A stretch of DNA of 64,000 bases from Rallus limicola (taxonomy: Eukaryota; Chordata; Aves; Gruiformes; Rallidae): contig JAKCOZ010000015.1 in the NCBI GenBank assembly GCA_022605955.1, forward strand, positions 3,477,287 through 3,541,286, read 5' to 3'. The notes under the pieces are model-generated. The model was not told where the DNA came from, did not search any database, and saw only the letters and a list, made by a program, of their open reading frames with translations. Within the stretch, counting starts at the first letter, position 1. The number at the start of each line of letters is the position of its first letter. The translations under genes and the position numbers were made by a program. This document shows positions 10,960-23,196 of the stretch, in pieces.

Positions 10960-12278
10960 CCCCTGCATACCCCTTGCAGGTACACACAGCCCCTGTATCA
11001 TCCCTGGGCATGCATGGAGCCCCTACATCCTCCCCGTGCATTAGTGTAGCTCCCAGATCATCTCTGTGAAGGAACACAGCCCCTACATTCCCCCCTGTGC
11101 ACAAACATAGCCCCTACAGCCCCCCCAGCCGCACATGAAAGCTGCACCTCTACCCTCCCTGTGAACACACACAGCCTCTAGAACTACCCCAGCACACAAA
11201 CACAGCCCCTACAACCACCCCAGCACACAAACACAGCACTTACAACCACCCCTGCACACAAACACAGCCCCTACAACCACCCCAGCACACAAACACAGCA
11301 CTTACAACCACCCCTGCACACAAACACAGCCTCTGCAACCACCCTGCACACAAACACAGCCCCTACAACCACCCCAGCACACAAACACAGCACTTACAAC
11401 CACCCCTGCACACAAACACAGCCCCTACAACCACCCCAGCACACAAACACAGCACTTACAACCACCCCTGCACACAAACACAGCCTCTGCAACCACCCTG
11501 CACACAAACACAGCCCCTACAACCACCCCAGCACATAAACACAGCCCCTACAACCACCCCTGCACACAAACACAGCCCCTACAACCACCCCAGCACACAA
11601 ACACAGCCTCTACAACCACCCCTGCACACAAACACAGCCCCTACAACCACCCCAGCACACAAACACAGCCTCTGCAACCACCCTGCACACAAACACAGCC
11701 CTTACAACCACTCCAGCACACAAACACAGCCTCTACAACCACCCCAGCACATAAACACAGCCTCTACAACCACCCCTGCACACAAACACAGCCCTTACAA
11801 CCACCCCAGCACACAAACACAACACTTACAACCACCCCTGCACACAAACACAGCCTCTACAACCACCCCAGCACACAAACACAGCCTCTACAACCACCCC
11901 TGCACACAAACACAGCCCTTACAACCACCCCAGCACACAAACACAACACTTACAACCACCCCAGCACACAAACACAGCCCTTACAACCACCCCTGCACAC
12001 AAACACAGCCCCTACAACCACCCCAGCACACAAACACAGCCTCTACAATCACCCCAGCACATAAACACAGCCCCTACAACCACCCCTGCACACAAACACA
12101 GACCCTACAACCACCCCAGCATACAAACACACTCCCTACAACCACCCCAGCACACAAACACAGCCCCTACAACCACCCCAGCATACAAACACACTCCCTA
12201 CAACCACGCCAGCACACAAACACAGCCTCTAGAACCACCCCAGCACACAAACACCCCCCCTACAACCACCCTAGCACA
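10960..12278. repeat. 31-bp minisatellite with decayed margin
   Basis: From about 11180 to 12278 a 31-bp unit is repeated roughly 35 times; key parts are ACAACCACCCCAGCACAC and AAACACAGCCCCT. Some units are 30 bp (CCACCCTGCAC in place of CCACCCCTGCAC). Between about 10960 and 11180 the same unit is recognisable but much diverged. No stable reading frame exists in either strand, and the G-rich strand is in CACNA2D2 sense. Confidence 0.93.
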
Positions 12279-12499
12279 TCATTGTTCCTACAGCATCCTT
12301 CCATGTGAGCGCAGCCCCTGCACAGCCCCCCTCACAGCCCCAGCCCCACACTCTCCCTCGGGATGGGAAGCTGTGCCCACGGCTGGGATGGCTCCTGTCC
12401 CTCTCAGTTGAGGCCAGGGCTGCCAGCCCCCCCGGGTGCCATCCTCGCCCGCCTGTCCCCGTTTCGTCCCTGTCCCCAGCAGTGTGAGCCCAGCTCCGC

Positions 12500-12640
12500 C
12501 CTGCCAGCGAGCAATTGCAGATTTAATTAAAAATGGCACAGTAAATAAAACACATATAGGGTGTAATTTGTGTGTGTAGCGAGGGGTGACGGCGAAGGAC
12601 GTCTCTGCGGTGGTTTAATTAGTGTGAAAGGCAGCGATAG
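12500..12640. promoter_or_regulatory. AT-rich block, candidate conserved element
   Basis: Contains GAGCAATTGCAGATTTAATT, AGTAAATAAAACACATATAG and GGTTTAATTAGTGTGAAAGG between two repeat arrays. It is non-repetitive and compositionally distinct. No function is shown. Confidence 0.25.
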
Positions 12641-12641
12641 C

Positions 12642-12750
12642 GCCTCTCTGCTGGCTCCCACTGGGGACATGCTCCCTGCCTCTCTGCCAGCTCCCACTGG
12701 GGACACGCTCCCTGCCTCTCTGCCAGCTCCCACTGGGGACATGCTCCCTG
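12642..12750. repeat. 36-bp tandem triplicate
   Basis: Three copies of a 36-bp unit (GCCTCTCTGCCAGCTCCCAC then TGGGGACATGCTCCCT) with only a few differences. It is short and non-coding. Confidence 0.92.
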
Positions 12751-14378
12751 CCCACGGCTCTGCAGGGACCGGCCGTGCTCACTGGCAGCCCCAGCAGAAG
12801 GGGACACATAGGTGGGGTCCCATGCCCACACCCCAAACCTCCTCTAGGCTGAGCACCCTGCCCTACAACCCTGGCTTTCTGGAGCGCTCCAGTGCAGCTG
12901 GGCAGGGGGTGAGCTCTGTGCCCACACCCTGAAGTGCCCATAGCTGTTAAGCCCCTTTCCCCACCTGGGACCTCCCACCAGATCTGCTCCTCAGCATCCT
13001 ACTCCCAGCATCTGTGTGTCCCTGGAGCTTGTCATTCCCCAATCTGCTCTCGTCCCAAGGCCAGGGAGGGTGACTGATGTGGCAGTGGCAGGACATCAGC
13101 CACGGTGTCGGCTGGTAAGCAGGGGTGAGGAGCAATGAATATTTTATCCTGCAGAGCCCACCCTGCCCACCCCCTGCTCACACGATGTGCTTCATTAGCT
13201 GCCTGCCCAGTACTAGCTGGGTAATAAAGCTAATTGTCAATTTCTAATCTGCTGCCACTGCCACGGTGGAAGCATCGTGCTGATGCAGCTCTGAGCGTGG
13301 CCCTGCCAGTAACATGCCCAGTGTACCAGGAAAGCACCACAGAAGGCAGGAGCCTGAGCTCAGCCCCCCGTTACTGCCATGACCACCTGGCAGCCCTCGG
13401 TGAGTGTCCCCAAGACAAAGGGGTGCGGGGACGGGGGTGGCACGGGGACACAAGTGGTGCCCCCGACAGCAGGGGCTGGGCACAGGATGCGTCCCCGGGT
13501 GCTGGAGGGTATCTCCAGCTCGGAGCGGTGCCCAGCTCGGTGCGGAGCAGCCACTAGAGGGAAATGGAGACCTACTGTCACCATGTGCCACCGCGGCAAG
13601 GGAGGTATGAGACGGCTCTGGCAGCTCAGGGGCTGTGTCACCTCCCGGCGGGGACTGAGAGCTGGTATGGCACGTCCTATCCAATCCGTCCATGCGTCCC
13701 TCTGTCTGTTCTTCCATCCCTTCCTGCCCGGCTCCCTTCCTGGCACAGCCGTGGGGCTGGCACCCCCACACACTGCCCCCAGAGCAGCACTGTGCTCAGG
13801 ATCCTACCACTGCCATCACGCCTGGGATCCTACTATCCTCACATCCTACCATCGGCCCCAGCCTCACTGCGGGACTCCCAACCCCTCTACCGCCCCTTTC
13901 TGTAACCTCGGCCCCGAACAGCCTGACGCCCTCTCCCACTGCCCAGCCCCATCCTGCTCCCTCTTATGAGCAGGGAGTTGCTCCAGCACAGAGCTGTCAG
14001 TCCCCTGCTTTGAACCCCCCTGAGCTTTGCAGAGCTCCTCTCCGGGGGTCACAGCCACAGGGGTGCAGCTGAGATTTACCCCGTGGTGCTGTAATGACCA
14101 TTTCTCCTTTACTCTCCATCCCTCAGCTCCGAATTTGCCTCTCTGGCCCATGCTAAGACCTTGAGGGTTCCTGGGCAGGGACACCTTGTCACCTCTGTCC
14201 TGAGATGGCGACTCTGCCTCTGCTCAATACCCTGAGTGTCTGCCTGCCCCAGCACCAAGACCCAGCTGGGACACCTTGGGGTAACAGACCCCTGGGCTGC
14301 AGCACCCTGAGCAGGAGGGGGCAGAGGCTGAGCCCAGCCCAGCAGTGCAGAGGGGAGCAGATGAGGAGGGGCACTCAC

Positions 14379-14517
14379 AGCCTTTGTAGATGTCCGTGGG
14401 GATCTGCACGGCAGCGTACGAATAGTTAACCTTGGTCTTGAAGTTGGCATCATCGGTGAACTCCAGCTTCAAGGAGTTGGACTTCTCCCTCTCGATCTCT
14501 TCCCCATCGGGATCGTC
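14379..14517 (-). CDS. CACNA2D2: CACNA2D2 exon c
   Basis: 139 bp, phase 0 to 1, local residues 36-81 plus the first base of residue 82. It starts [10 protein letters not shown] and ends in [17 protein letters not shown]. Acceptor CTTCCCCAG and donor GTGAGTGCC. This is the end of the acidic linker and the conserved [10 protein letters not shown](K/E)GS motif found N-terminal to VWA in alpha2delta proteins. NYS is a possible glycosylation site. Confidence 0.97.
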
Positions 14518-14799
14518 CTGGGGAAGGAGCAGAGCACAGGGGGTCAACCCAGGGATGCCAAACCCAGGCATACACTAAGAATGCTGCCACCCAAAGACCA
14601 TCACTGACCATCCCCCTGCAGCAAGGCTGCCTCTTGTGCTGGATTTGGCCCACCAGTGCCAGCAGCACACTGGGGGTAGGTGGTGGAAGTGGGCAGGCAT
14701 GAAGGTGAGCGCTGGTTACCCTTGTCTCTCTGGCTTTGGTTGGATGGCAGGTATTAAATCAGACAAAAAAAAAAAACCACCTAAACCCCAAACTAAAAA

Positions 14800-14930
14800 G
14801 AAAAAAAAGCCTTGAAAATCAATTAGCAGCAAAAGGCAACTATCAAAGAACAAATTAAAATGGAGTGCAGCTTAGCGCTCTGTCAATAAGCAATGCAAAC
14901 AATATTTAATTATGGTGGAGAGACGGTGAA
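14800..14930. promoter_or_regulatory. AT-rich block upstream of exon c, candidate conserved element
   Basis: Reads AATCAATTAGCAGCAAAAGG, TAAGCAATGCAAACAATATT and similar, about 300-400 bp upstream (gene sense) of exon c. It stands out in composition; conservation is untested. Confidence 0.22.
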
Positions 14931-15427
14931 TTCCCCACTGCCAGTGCTGGAACACGCTCGCCTGCCTTCCCAGGGCCCTGCTGCCACTACAGCACTGGGG
15001 TAAAGCCCCTTTGGCCAGGCAGGGCAGGCTGAGCCGGTGCAGGCAGAGTGGCTGTAGTCAGGGGGAACAGGGTTGGAGATGAGGTGCTGGGCCACGGGGG
15101 AAATGGGAGAAAGGGAGCGGCCTCGCTGGGGAAAACACCCCTGCCACCCTGACTGGAGCAAAGAAATGCGGGAGAAGGTGCTGGCTCCCTGCTGCCATGT
15201 CCCTGCCATGAGCCAGGAAAGCTGTCTGCAGGCAGCTGAGAGATGCTTGGGGCTGGCAGGAGGAGGATGCCGCAGCACCTGCCCTTGGTGCACTCAGAGC
15301 TACATCTCCGCTGAAGAGGGGCAGAAGCACAGAACTGCCCTCCCCATCGGTGAGCAGGGACAGGCAGCGCAGGGCAGGGATGTGCCAAGCTCAAGGATGG
15401 CTCCAGCCACCTCTCCCAGCCCTGCTG

Positions 15428-15665
15428 CGGGAGCAGAAGGGGCGGGGTGAGTGCGGCACACGAGCCGCCCGGCGAGGGAGCGAGGAGGCCCAGCGCCTCT
15501 CCCCCTGTGAAGCACCCGTCTCGGCGCCCGTGTGAGGCCGTCTGATTGCGGTAGCAGAGATCATCCCCGGAGAAATGACAGCGGACGTGCCTGGAAGCCT
15601 GAGCAGCTTCGTGCCGGTGCCATGCCGGCAACGGTTCCCTGCAGGGATGCCTCAGGCCGTCCCGT
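15428..15665. promoter_or_regulatory. CpG-rich intronic patch, possible regulatory element
   Basis: About 23 CpG dinucleotides in roughly 235 bp, against CpG-poor surroundings, within a CACNA2D2 intron. A small CpG island of this kind may mark an internal promoter or enhancer. No TATA box or first exon is identified. Confidence 0.35.
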
Positions 15666-16258
15666 GACAAAGCACCCAGCACCAGTGGGACAAGGGGTAG
15701 GGGATGGTCCCATCCTGCTGTCCTCGATGGCCCAACTCAAGCGGCTCTGCCACCGGCCAGGCTCCCCTCAACAAAACCCAGGGGACAAAAGATGTGAATC
15801 AGGGGAAAAGCCATATATTTAAAGGAAAATGACGTGTTTGGGAAATAAACTGTGAAGCTTGTTTCACACCCATCCTGGCCTCCTCTCCATTTCACCTTCG
15901 CAGATGACAGCTCTGGCTGGCCACTGAGAAAGTGACATTCCCTTGACATTGCAAGGGGTGGCCAAACCATTCGCCACAGCTCGGGAGAATAACAGGATTG
16001 ATATGTGAGGCTTGGGCATTAATTCCAGCCCATAGATTGCAAGTGTAAACATGCCACCGAGCTGATCCCAGCACCAGGGCTCCAGCCGGCCAGAAAGATG
16101 TTGAACTCAATTACAGCTGCAGTAGCCAAACAGGGACTGTCCCCATCTCCCCTGAAACCATGTTGACAAGATTGAAATCCAGATTATGCTCTCAATTTCA
16201 ACCTAAATCCAGTGAAAGGGCACAAAACTGACTGCTGGAGCCCTGCAAACCCTGGTTG

Positions 16259-16360
16259 CGTGCTAGGCCATGGGACCGTGCTAGGCCATGGGACCGTGCT
16301 AGGCCATGGGGCCATGCTAGGCCATGAGACCATGCTAGGCCATGGGACCATGTTAGGCCA
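16259..16360. repeat. 18-bp minisatellite, about 5.7 copies
   Basis: The unit CGTGCTAGGCCATGGGAC is repeated, with variants CATGCTAGGCCATGAGAC and CATGTTAGGCCA. The period is a multiple of three, so the encoded hexapeptide repeat in a minus frame (HGLAWS/R) is a chance product. Confidence 0.92.
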
Positions 16361-17267
16361 GAGAGTGGATCCAGCCCCAAACCTGCCATCAATGTGGGGC
16401 TCAGGTCCCCAGGGTAACGCATCTGCACACTTGATAGTTCATCCCTGCCAACCTCCAGCAGTAACTTAGAGGCTCCTGCTGAAAAGAGCCATGGTCCTGG
16501 CAGCACCAAAAACTCTGCTTTGCCACTAACCCCCATTTTTTCAGATCCCAGTGAAGTCCTGGTGACACGTCCTCATCTCTCCCCACCTCAGATCAGCCAG
16601 GCAAACACCACCCTCCCCATTTCCCCCATGCTGGCATGGTCATTCCCCACTTCACTGGAGCTGGAACTAAGGTATACAATTACCACTCCTCTGTTTATCA
16701 TTATACCATTATACCACCCGCTTCTGAGGGGCTCATTTGTATTCTGCCAGGTTTGGTGCTGTCTGGCTGCTCTCACTCATGTAGCTGTAAAGAGGCGTAT
16801 GTATAGATCTTGGAGACAAATATACAGCTATCTATACATAGGACACTCCATACATCACTGACACCTATACAACAAACAGACCTGTGGAAAGAGCTGATGT
16901 TATCCAAACTATGTGCATCCTTTATCCATAAATCTCCCCACCTCAGCTGAGTTATTCCTGTTTAACTCAGGCTGAATTCGGCCCCTGAAATGGGGTCATT
17001 ACCACTCAGGTGAAGGCAGGCAAAGCTGTCACCAGCACAGGCAGGGATGGGAACATCTCAGTGAAAGGCTAGGGTTACAAGAAGCTGCTTCAGTAAGGCC
17101 AGAGGAAGAAATTCTGCATTCAATTTGTATTAGAGCAAAGAAGCTGATTCAGGTTCTCCTAGACTTGCACCAGTTTAACCGTGAGCACCTCGGTAGGCCC
17201 CTGGGCAGATTTTGCAGCATTTCTCATCACTACCTTTGAAGAGGACTTTTAACCATCTATTTTATGT

Positions 17268-17548
17268 CATAGAATCATAGAATGGCATGGGTTGGAAGGG
17301 ACCCCAAGGATCACAGAGTTCCATCCCCCTGGCACAGGCAGGGACACCAACGTCCAGGCCTGGAGCTACACAAGGTTGCCCAGGGCCCCAGCCAACCTGG
17401 CCTTGAACACCCCCAGACACTGGGCACCCACCCCCTCTCTGGGCAGCCTGTTCCAGCCCCTCACCACTCTCTCTGTAAAGATCTAATCTAAACCTTCCTT
17501 CCTTCAGCTTTAATCCATCCCCCTTGTCCTGCCATTGTCTACCCTCTT
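17268..17548 (-). mobile_element. CR1 LINE 3' fragment
   Basis: Starts with the inverted CR1 terminus CATAGAATCATAGAATGG and continues through the CR1 3' region (GGTTGGAAGGGACCCCAAGG). It belongs to the second CR1 family in this window (also at 30.0, 51.9, 54.4, 62.8 and 63.3 kb) and lacks most of the ORF. Confidence 0.92.
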
Positions 17549-17786
17549 AAAAAGCTGATGTGTTACAGTATGTACAACATCACATCAACAGACGTCACGG
17601 TTGGAATATATTATTTGCCACACACCATTAGAAACAGACTCTGTGGCAATATATCAATATTACATGTATTTATTGCTTCAGCAAGAAGCCACCATGCACT
17701 GAGAGCTTTTGCCAGCACCCTCAGTGATCAGGTTGCCAGCCACGATGTGTTTTCTCTTCAGTCTCCCAAAAAGACAGAGAGGGGGC

Positions 17787-18342
17787 TGTCATGGTTTTGC
17801 CCCAGCTGAGAGCCGAGCACCACACAGTCATTTGGTCTTTAAAAGGGAGTGGGGGGGAAGTTTTAAAAGGTCTTTAAAAGGGAGTGGGGGGGAAGTTTGG
17901 GGGGGGGAAAGATAGATATAACAATGGTAACAGGGCTTTATAGCAAAAAATATATGAAAGTGGTGCTACTCACCACTCAGTGAGGTGTTTCTCACTGAAC
18001 CACACAGCTCAGGCCGTGCAGCCCAGAGCTGGCCTGAGAAACTGGATAGTCCCCAAACCCACATCCTGGAGCTGCCTGCTTCTCCCCCCACCAACCCCCT
18101 TTATGCTGAGCATGATGTAATTGGCATGGAATACCCCCTTTGGCCAGTTCGGGTCACCTATCCTGGCTGTGTCCCCTCCCTTCTTGTTAGTAGGGAAATA
18201 GGAACTGAAAAGTCCTTGATTGTTTGGCAACAAGAAGAAAGATCAGGGTGCTATCAGCACTGTTCCCATCCCAACTCCCAAACATGGCATTCTATCCACT
18301 ATTGGAAAAGAAATTAACTCCATCCTAGCTGAAACCAGGACA
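17787..18342 (-). mobile_element. Avian endogenous retrovirus solo LTR
   Basis: 556 bp starting TG and ending CA on either strand. In minus sense it opens TGTCCTGGTTTCAGCTAGGA and closes AAAACCATGACA, an end pair typical of a widespread avian ERV LTR family. Perfect 5-bp target duplications GGGGC flank it (17782-17786 and 18343-18347). No internal retroviral coding sequence is present, so it is a recombined solo LTR, in the same orientation as CACNA2D2. A TATAAA-like site (GCTATAAAGC, minus, near 17935-17944) and an internal 30-bp tandem duplication (17839-17898) are visible. Confidence 0.85.
17839..17898. repeat. Tandem duplication inside the LTR
   Basis: Two copies of a unit of about 33 bp containing TCTTTAAAAGGGAGTGGGGG lie back to back within the LTR. 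LTR enhancers often carry such direct repeats, but no function is shown here. Confidence 0.8.
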
Positions 18343-19324
18343 GGGGCAAACTCCAGCGATTCCCAGTGAGCCCCAGTGGCACCACCAATTTTACTGGAGG
18401 CTGCTGCATTCTCTGTCTCCTGTCACATTCCAGGCTGGTGCTGGCTGGAGAAAACCACCCTGCCCCCGGGGAACAAGCACTGCCCTGGGGGTTGCAGGGA
18501 GGGGGGGACTGTCCTCTACCAGCAAGAGGGTTTGGAGCTGTGGCTCAGATAGAGCCAGGGATGCGACCTGGCACAGCAGCGATGCCTTGGCCAGGCAGCT
18601 CCCGCGGATGCAGACACCCCCGTTCATTGCTCATCTCCATGGGAACGAGCCATCACGGCTAATGATGACTGCTTAAATGGCAGCGGGGATGACAAATGCA
18701 GGGCTGATCTGGCTGGTGGTGCAGGCAGCCACTCTGTGATGCCAGACGGGGTTTCACAGCTCCAGATAAACCAGGTAACCACAGCCTTCCCCCACGGTGC
18801 TCCTACTGCTACCCCCAGCACCCGCAGAGCTCCTGTAAGCCACGGCACCCCCCAACAGCATCCCTGCATCCCACATCCTGCCTTTCACACTCCTGATCAA
18901 GAATATATCCCAACATATCCTTTTACATTTCCCAGGGGCACCCATCCATGTTAAACCTGGAAAAAGCCAACCAAATATTTATATCAACACGCTGCAATTA
19001 CTAAGAATGAACAGAAATACCAGCCCCCAGCTCAGGGCTGAGAAACTCCAGGCCTGTGCAAAAGGGCCTTTCTCCTTCTTAAATATCTTGTCTTTTCCTG
19101 AAATGCAGCAATTTAATGCCAGGGAGGGAGATGGTGTGGCTCTCCAGCCACGTTCCTGCTTTTCTAGCAGCCCAGGTTATAAATAACAATCAGCCTCTCT
19201 CCAGCCAGCCTGCTCCCCTATCCCCCTTTGCTTTTTTTTAATCTTTGCCAAAGGTACTGTTTAGAGATCTTTCTAGACCATTTATTTTTAAATTACCAGC
19301 CAGAGGAGAGAAGGAGGGAGAGGG

Positions 19325-19361
19325 GAAAAAAAAAAAAGAAAAAGAAAAAGAAAAGAAAAAA
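19325..19361. repeat. Purine microsatellite (A)n(AAAAAG)n
   Basis: A12 followed by AAAAAG-type units; simple low-complexity sequence. Confidence 0.95.
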
Positions 19362-22180
19362 GGCAAAAGAATGAAACTTCTGGGGCTGATAGCTTATCAG
19401 GAGGAAATCCAAATGTCACATTAGTTGAGAAAGTTGGAAGATTAAATTTTCCAACACCCTTCATCTGCTGCTGACATTTAGGGGCTTCCCCTCACTCCCC
19501 CCTCCCCCTCTTCTTGCTGCATCTCTCAAGCAGCAAGTGGGCAGCCTGTGACTGGCACTGCTTACACCCAGCCTCCCACCACCAGCCCCTTCCTCTCCCA
19601 CCCCTCCCCAGGTTGAGCAGGCAGGTGGGTGCTTTCTGTGTCCCCAGGCACATCCCAGGGGATTTTTGTGCCTTAAGCATTGTCCCCTGCCATCAGCACA
19701 GTGCTAGAGATGGAAAATCACTTTATTTCTGTGTTGCTCTCCCTGTGATACCCAACCAGGAGCATCTGCTATTCCTCCCATATAAACTCCACAGCCCTTG
19801 CTGGCAGGGAAAGGTGAAAACTTTGCTTCTGCCAATGTTTTGAGAGCCTTGGGGACCCCTCCAGGGAGATTTTCTGATGCTCCCATTTGTGGGAAACCAC
19901 CAGGAAATCCAGAATCTGTTTAGGAAGATAGTGGAGCTGAGGTGCAAGCAAAATGAATAGGAAGCTCATTTCCCTCTCACTGCAGTTAAAGTCAACATAA
20001 GGCTTGTGAATAAGCCCCAGCCCCACTGAATAGGCATTGTCCATCAGAACTCTTTCAGGTAGATCAGCTAGAACATTTCAGCTAGATCCTGCTCAATTTA
20101 AATAGAAAATTGAAGTTAAATAAAGAAAAGATGGAAAGAGTGCTATTTAGTTCCATTCAGACCTCTGGGTACCATCTCCATCCTTTGTTAATTCAGTATC
20201 ACCTTTTGTCTCCATTATTTTTGCTGGAATTGAATTTGCTGGGATTTCACTGGGAAGCAGAAACATACCTGATAGGGAAGCACCTTCCCTGCCAACCCCA
20301 CAAACCTGGGCAAGAGGATGACTCCAATTGCCTTTCTTTCCCCAGAATCTTTCCCCAGAAGAGGAATGGTCGATGTGGCCAATTTGCAGGATGTCACCTC
20401 CCTCAGAGAAGGGCCAAGGACCAGAGAGCCCAGCCCCGTGGTCCCCAGGAACCCTGCACCACACCTCTGTCCATGGTTTCTTCCTGGTGCCCTGTGTGCC
20501 AGGAGGGATCAGTGGGCATGGCTCAGAGGTTGAGATGCCTACCTACAGGGTAATGGTGCCTGGGGATGCTCCCCTCACTTGCAGACATGGCTAATCCCAC
20601 CAGCAATGGCCAGAGGCCACTAACTGCCAGCTCACACCACCACTGCTGGCACCAGCTGGGTGTGGGCAGCTGGAATTGGTAAGGGTAACACCTGGCAAAG
20701 GGACGTGCAGCTACCCTGTCCCCTGTCCTTTGGTGGTGCCACCAAAAGCCCTGCCCAGCCTGATGGATGCAGCAGTGTTGCTCCTTGCCCCTGGGTTGTC
20801 TTCTCCAGCCAGTTCTGCCTCTGCTTCTATCCAAAACTCGCTTGAATGGATTTTAAGCCCATTAGCACCATCCTCTCCAGAGTGGCCATGGAGAGCAGGA
20901 TCCTTCCCTCCATCCTTCAGGGGATTCCTCTAGTTTGGGGAAGGACAGGGGATGTCCCCTGTTCCAAATGAGCAGGGAGACCCGCTGGGGAAAGCAACCA
21001 CCCTCCCCTTTGGTCACAGCATCTGCCTGACTTCTCCGTCTCCCCTCCTCGACTCTCCATGGCTCCAGCTTCCCCTGCCAAGAAGCCCTCCAGCTGTCAC
21101 TGCCTGGCCATGATGGCAGTGGCAGGCTGTAAGTAACTGCTTTGAAGGATCCTCTCTTCCATCTTGCCCCCAACTCTACTCTAGGGCATCACTTCCAAGG
21201 CAGGATGAGAGGAGAGCTGAAGCTCGTGCAGGACATGTCACCTGAGCTGGTGGGAGCCTATCAAGCCTGGATCATCCTGTCCCCTCTGCACAGGGACTTC
21301 TGAAGGCTCGTGAGGTCACTCCACTCAAGCATTACTTTTGGATGAGGCCATGTGGTTTGCAAGCACTTTGCTGCCAATGCCACGTGCTGCCTCTCCTCCC
21401 ATCCTGCTGCAGTATCTGTCCCCTGATGGCACATGTGCTGCCAGCTCTGCTTCAGGTAAGGACCAGGACTGGGGCAGTGACACTGGCTGGGGCTGTCCTG
21501 AAGCCAGAGCCACTCTGCTCTGCTCCAGGCTCCTGGCCAGGTCTGAAGACACCACAAGGCATACGCTCCCCAATCTCACTGTGCCAAGAGCATCACCCAT
21601 CTAGTGAGCACTGCTCTGAAAGGATTCCAGGGCACGGCACAAGGTAGGAGCTGGGTGACCCATCACCTGCCAGCAGCCATTGCTGGTGCAGTGCCCAGCA
21701 CCAACGGCACGGCACCTGAGCACCATCACCATACAAGAGGAGCCAGCAAAAGCCAGCTCCCACTGGGAGTCCCAGAAGAGCAGAGCTGCTGGGTCTGTAT
21801 TTAAAGCACTGATTGCCAAAAATCACAGGATGGCTGTGCCGGGGGGCAAGGCAGGGAGAATTAGATTCAGTCTCTAATTAAAGGTTTGCTCTTCATTTGA
21901 ATTTCAGATGACACCTTAATTTTAGAAACTTTTTGCAGGCAGTGGAGCAACCTGCCCACTTGCCTGCTGCTGTTGGGCCTGGTGCTGGCCACGGTGGCTT
22001 GGCTGGGGGGGCGGCTGGGCATCGGGCACTTGCTGCCCACCACAGAGCCTTGGTACAGCAGCTGTAACAAGTGCTGTGCCAGGACTCCCCCAGCACGTTG
22101 CTGTGGCAGCACTGGTGAGTGGCTCAGCACTGGGACAGTGTGATGACCATGCCAGCGGTGTCAGCGGGGACGCTACTCAC

Positions 22181-22225
22181 GTATTCGGTGTCAGCCTTGG
22201 AGTCATAGTACTCGATGTCTTCCTC
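22181..22225 (-). CDS. CACNA2D2: CACNA2D2 exon b (45 bp)
   Basis: Fifteen codons, EEDIEYYDSKADTEY, local residues 21-35, phase 0 to 0. The acceptor is CTCTGCAG and the donor GTGAGT. The sequence matches the acidic EED(I)xYYDxKAD segment of alpha2delta-2. Being short and symmetric it could be a cassette exon; nothing in the sequence proves alternative use. Confidence 0.93.
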
Positions 22226-22683
22226 CTGCAGAGAAAAGGGAAACTTGAGTTAGTGCTGGGCACGGATGGGGATGGTGGAGGGGTCCCCACCGCTGCTCTC
22301 CTCCCCTTTTCTCTTCCCCTCTGCACCTTCACCACATTGCTGGGGACCAAAACCTGTCCACCCCAAGCTGTCCCTGGGACATGGCCAGGATCCTGCATCC
22401 CACTCCTCTGCCCTCCAAGGATTAGCCATTGCCAGCTGTGCTTCCTTCCCTCCACTCACAGCTGCCATGGAGCGGTGGCAGCAGCGCAGGGCAATGCAGA
22501 GTCTCTGCTATGGCCAACCATGGTGCCATGGTCTCTCCACTGCCATGGGACATGATGCTGCACTGCGTCCTCATGCCCAGGACGCTTTGGTCCTCCTGTG
22601 AGCTGCAGGAGAGCTGGGCACAGGCAGCGTGGCAGCCTGAGTGCTTCCCTCCCCACACAGCAGAGGTGGAGCAGGGGTTTGGC

Positions 22684-22708
22684 GGGGGGGGGGGTGGGGG
22701 GGGTGGGG
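22684..22708. repeat. G-run cluster
   Basis: Three adjacent G runs separated by single T bases, a potential quadruplex on the plus strand about 460 bp upstream (gene sense) of exon b. Confidence 0.85.
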
Positions 22709-22805
22709 AAGAGCATCCTTGCTTCTGCAGGGAAAGGCACGCCATTAATTTGGGGTATTTAAAGCCTGCTTAGGCAGAAAGGTCTGCTCGGGTTCCTCTT
22801 CCCCC

Positions 22806-22995
22806 CGTGTCGCAGAGGACGCAAGGCAGCTGATAAAATTCCTAAAGAGGCAATTCGGAGAGCAGCAATGCTGTCACAACAGCGCTTCGTGTGCCATCAG
22901 AAGGGGTAATTAAAGGGCACTCAGAGACTCTTCTCTGCGTGCAGGGACGTGAGCGCGATGCAGGCAGCGGCAGCCGGCGCGGCGCGAACATGTCT
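22806..22995. promoter_or_regulatory. Second CpG-rich patch upstream of exon b
   Basis: About 15 CpG dinucleotides, densest in GGCAGCCGGCGCGGCGCGAA near 22970. It lies 580-770 bp upstream of exon b in gene sense. Function is unknown; an enhancer or internal promoter is possible. Confidence 0.25.
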
Positions 22996-23196
22996 GCCAC
23001 TCAATCAGCCGCCAGCAGCAGCCACCCTGCGAACCAGCCCTCCCCTCCCTGCACACAGAGGCAGCGCTCTGGGTTGATTATTGCCACTGGTACTTAATGA
23101 GGAAAGCAATGTGGGCCCAGGACAGAACCCCAACTAAAGCCTTGATGGGGCTGACCGCATCCTTGCCCTCCTTGCTCCGCTCTGCTGCTGCCCCTG

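Larger units (their letters stand above)
9499..14378 (-). other. CACNA2D2: CACNA2D2 intron between exons c and d (4.9 kb)
   Basis: Non-coding. Main content is the 31-bp minisatellite (about 11180-12278, with a decayed margin from about 10960) and a 36-bp triplicate (12642-12750). TAATTA-rich stretches at 9980-10085 and 12500-12640 are possible conserved elements. Nothing else is recognised. Confidence 0.85.
14518..22180 (-). other. CACNA2D2: CACNA2D2 intron between exons b and c (7.7 kb)
   Basis: Non-coding. It holds a CpG-rich patch (15428-15665), an 18-bp tandem repeat (16259-16360), a CR1 3' fragment (17268-17548), an ERV solo LTR (17787-18342) and a purine tract (19325-19361). The remainder, including 18.4-22.1 kb, shows no recognisable gene. 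Confidence 0.85.
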
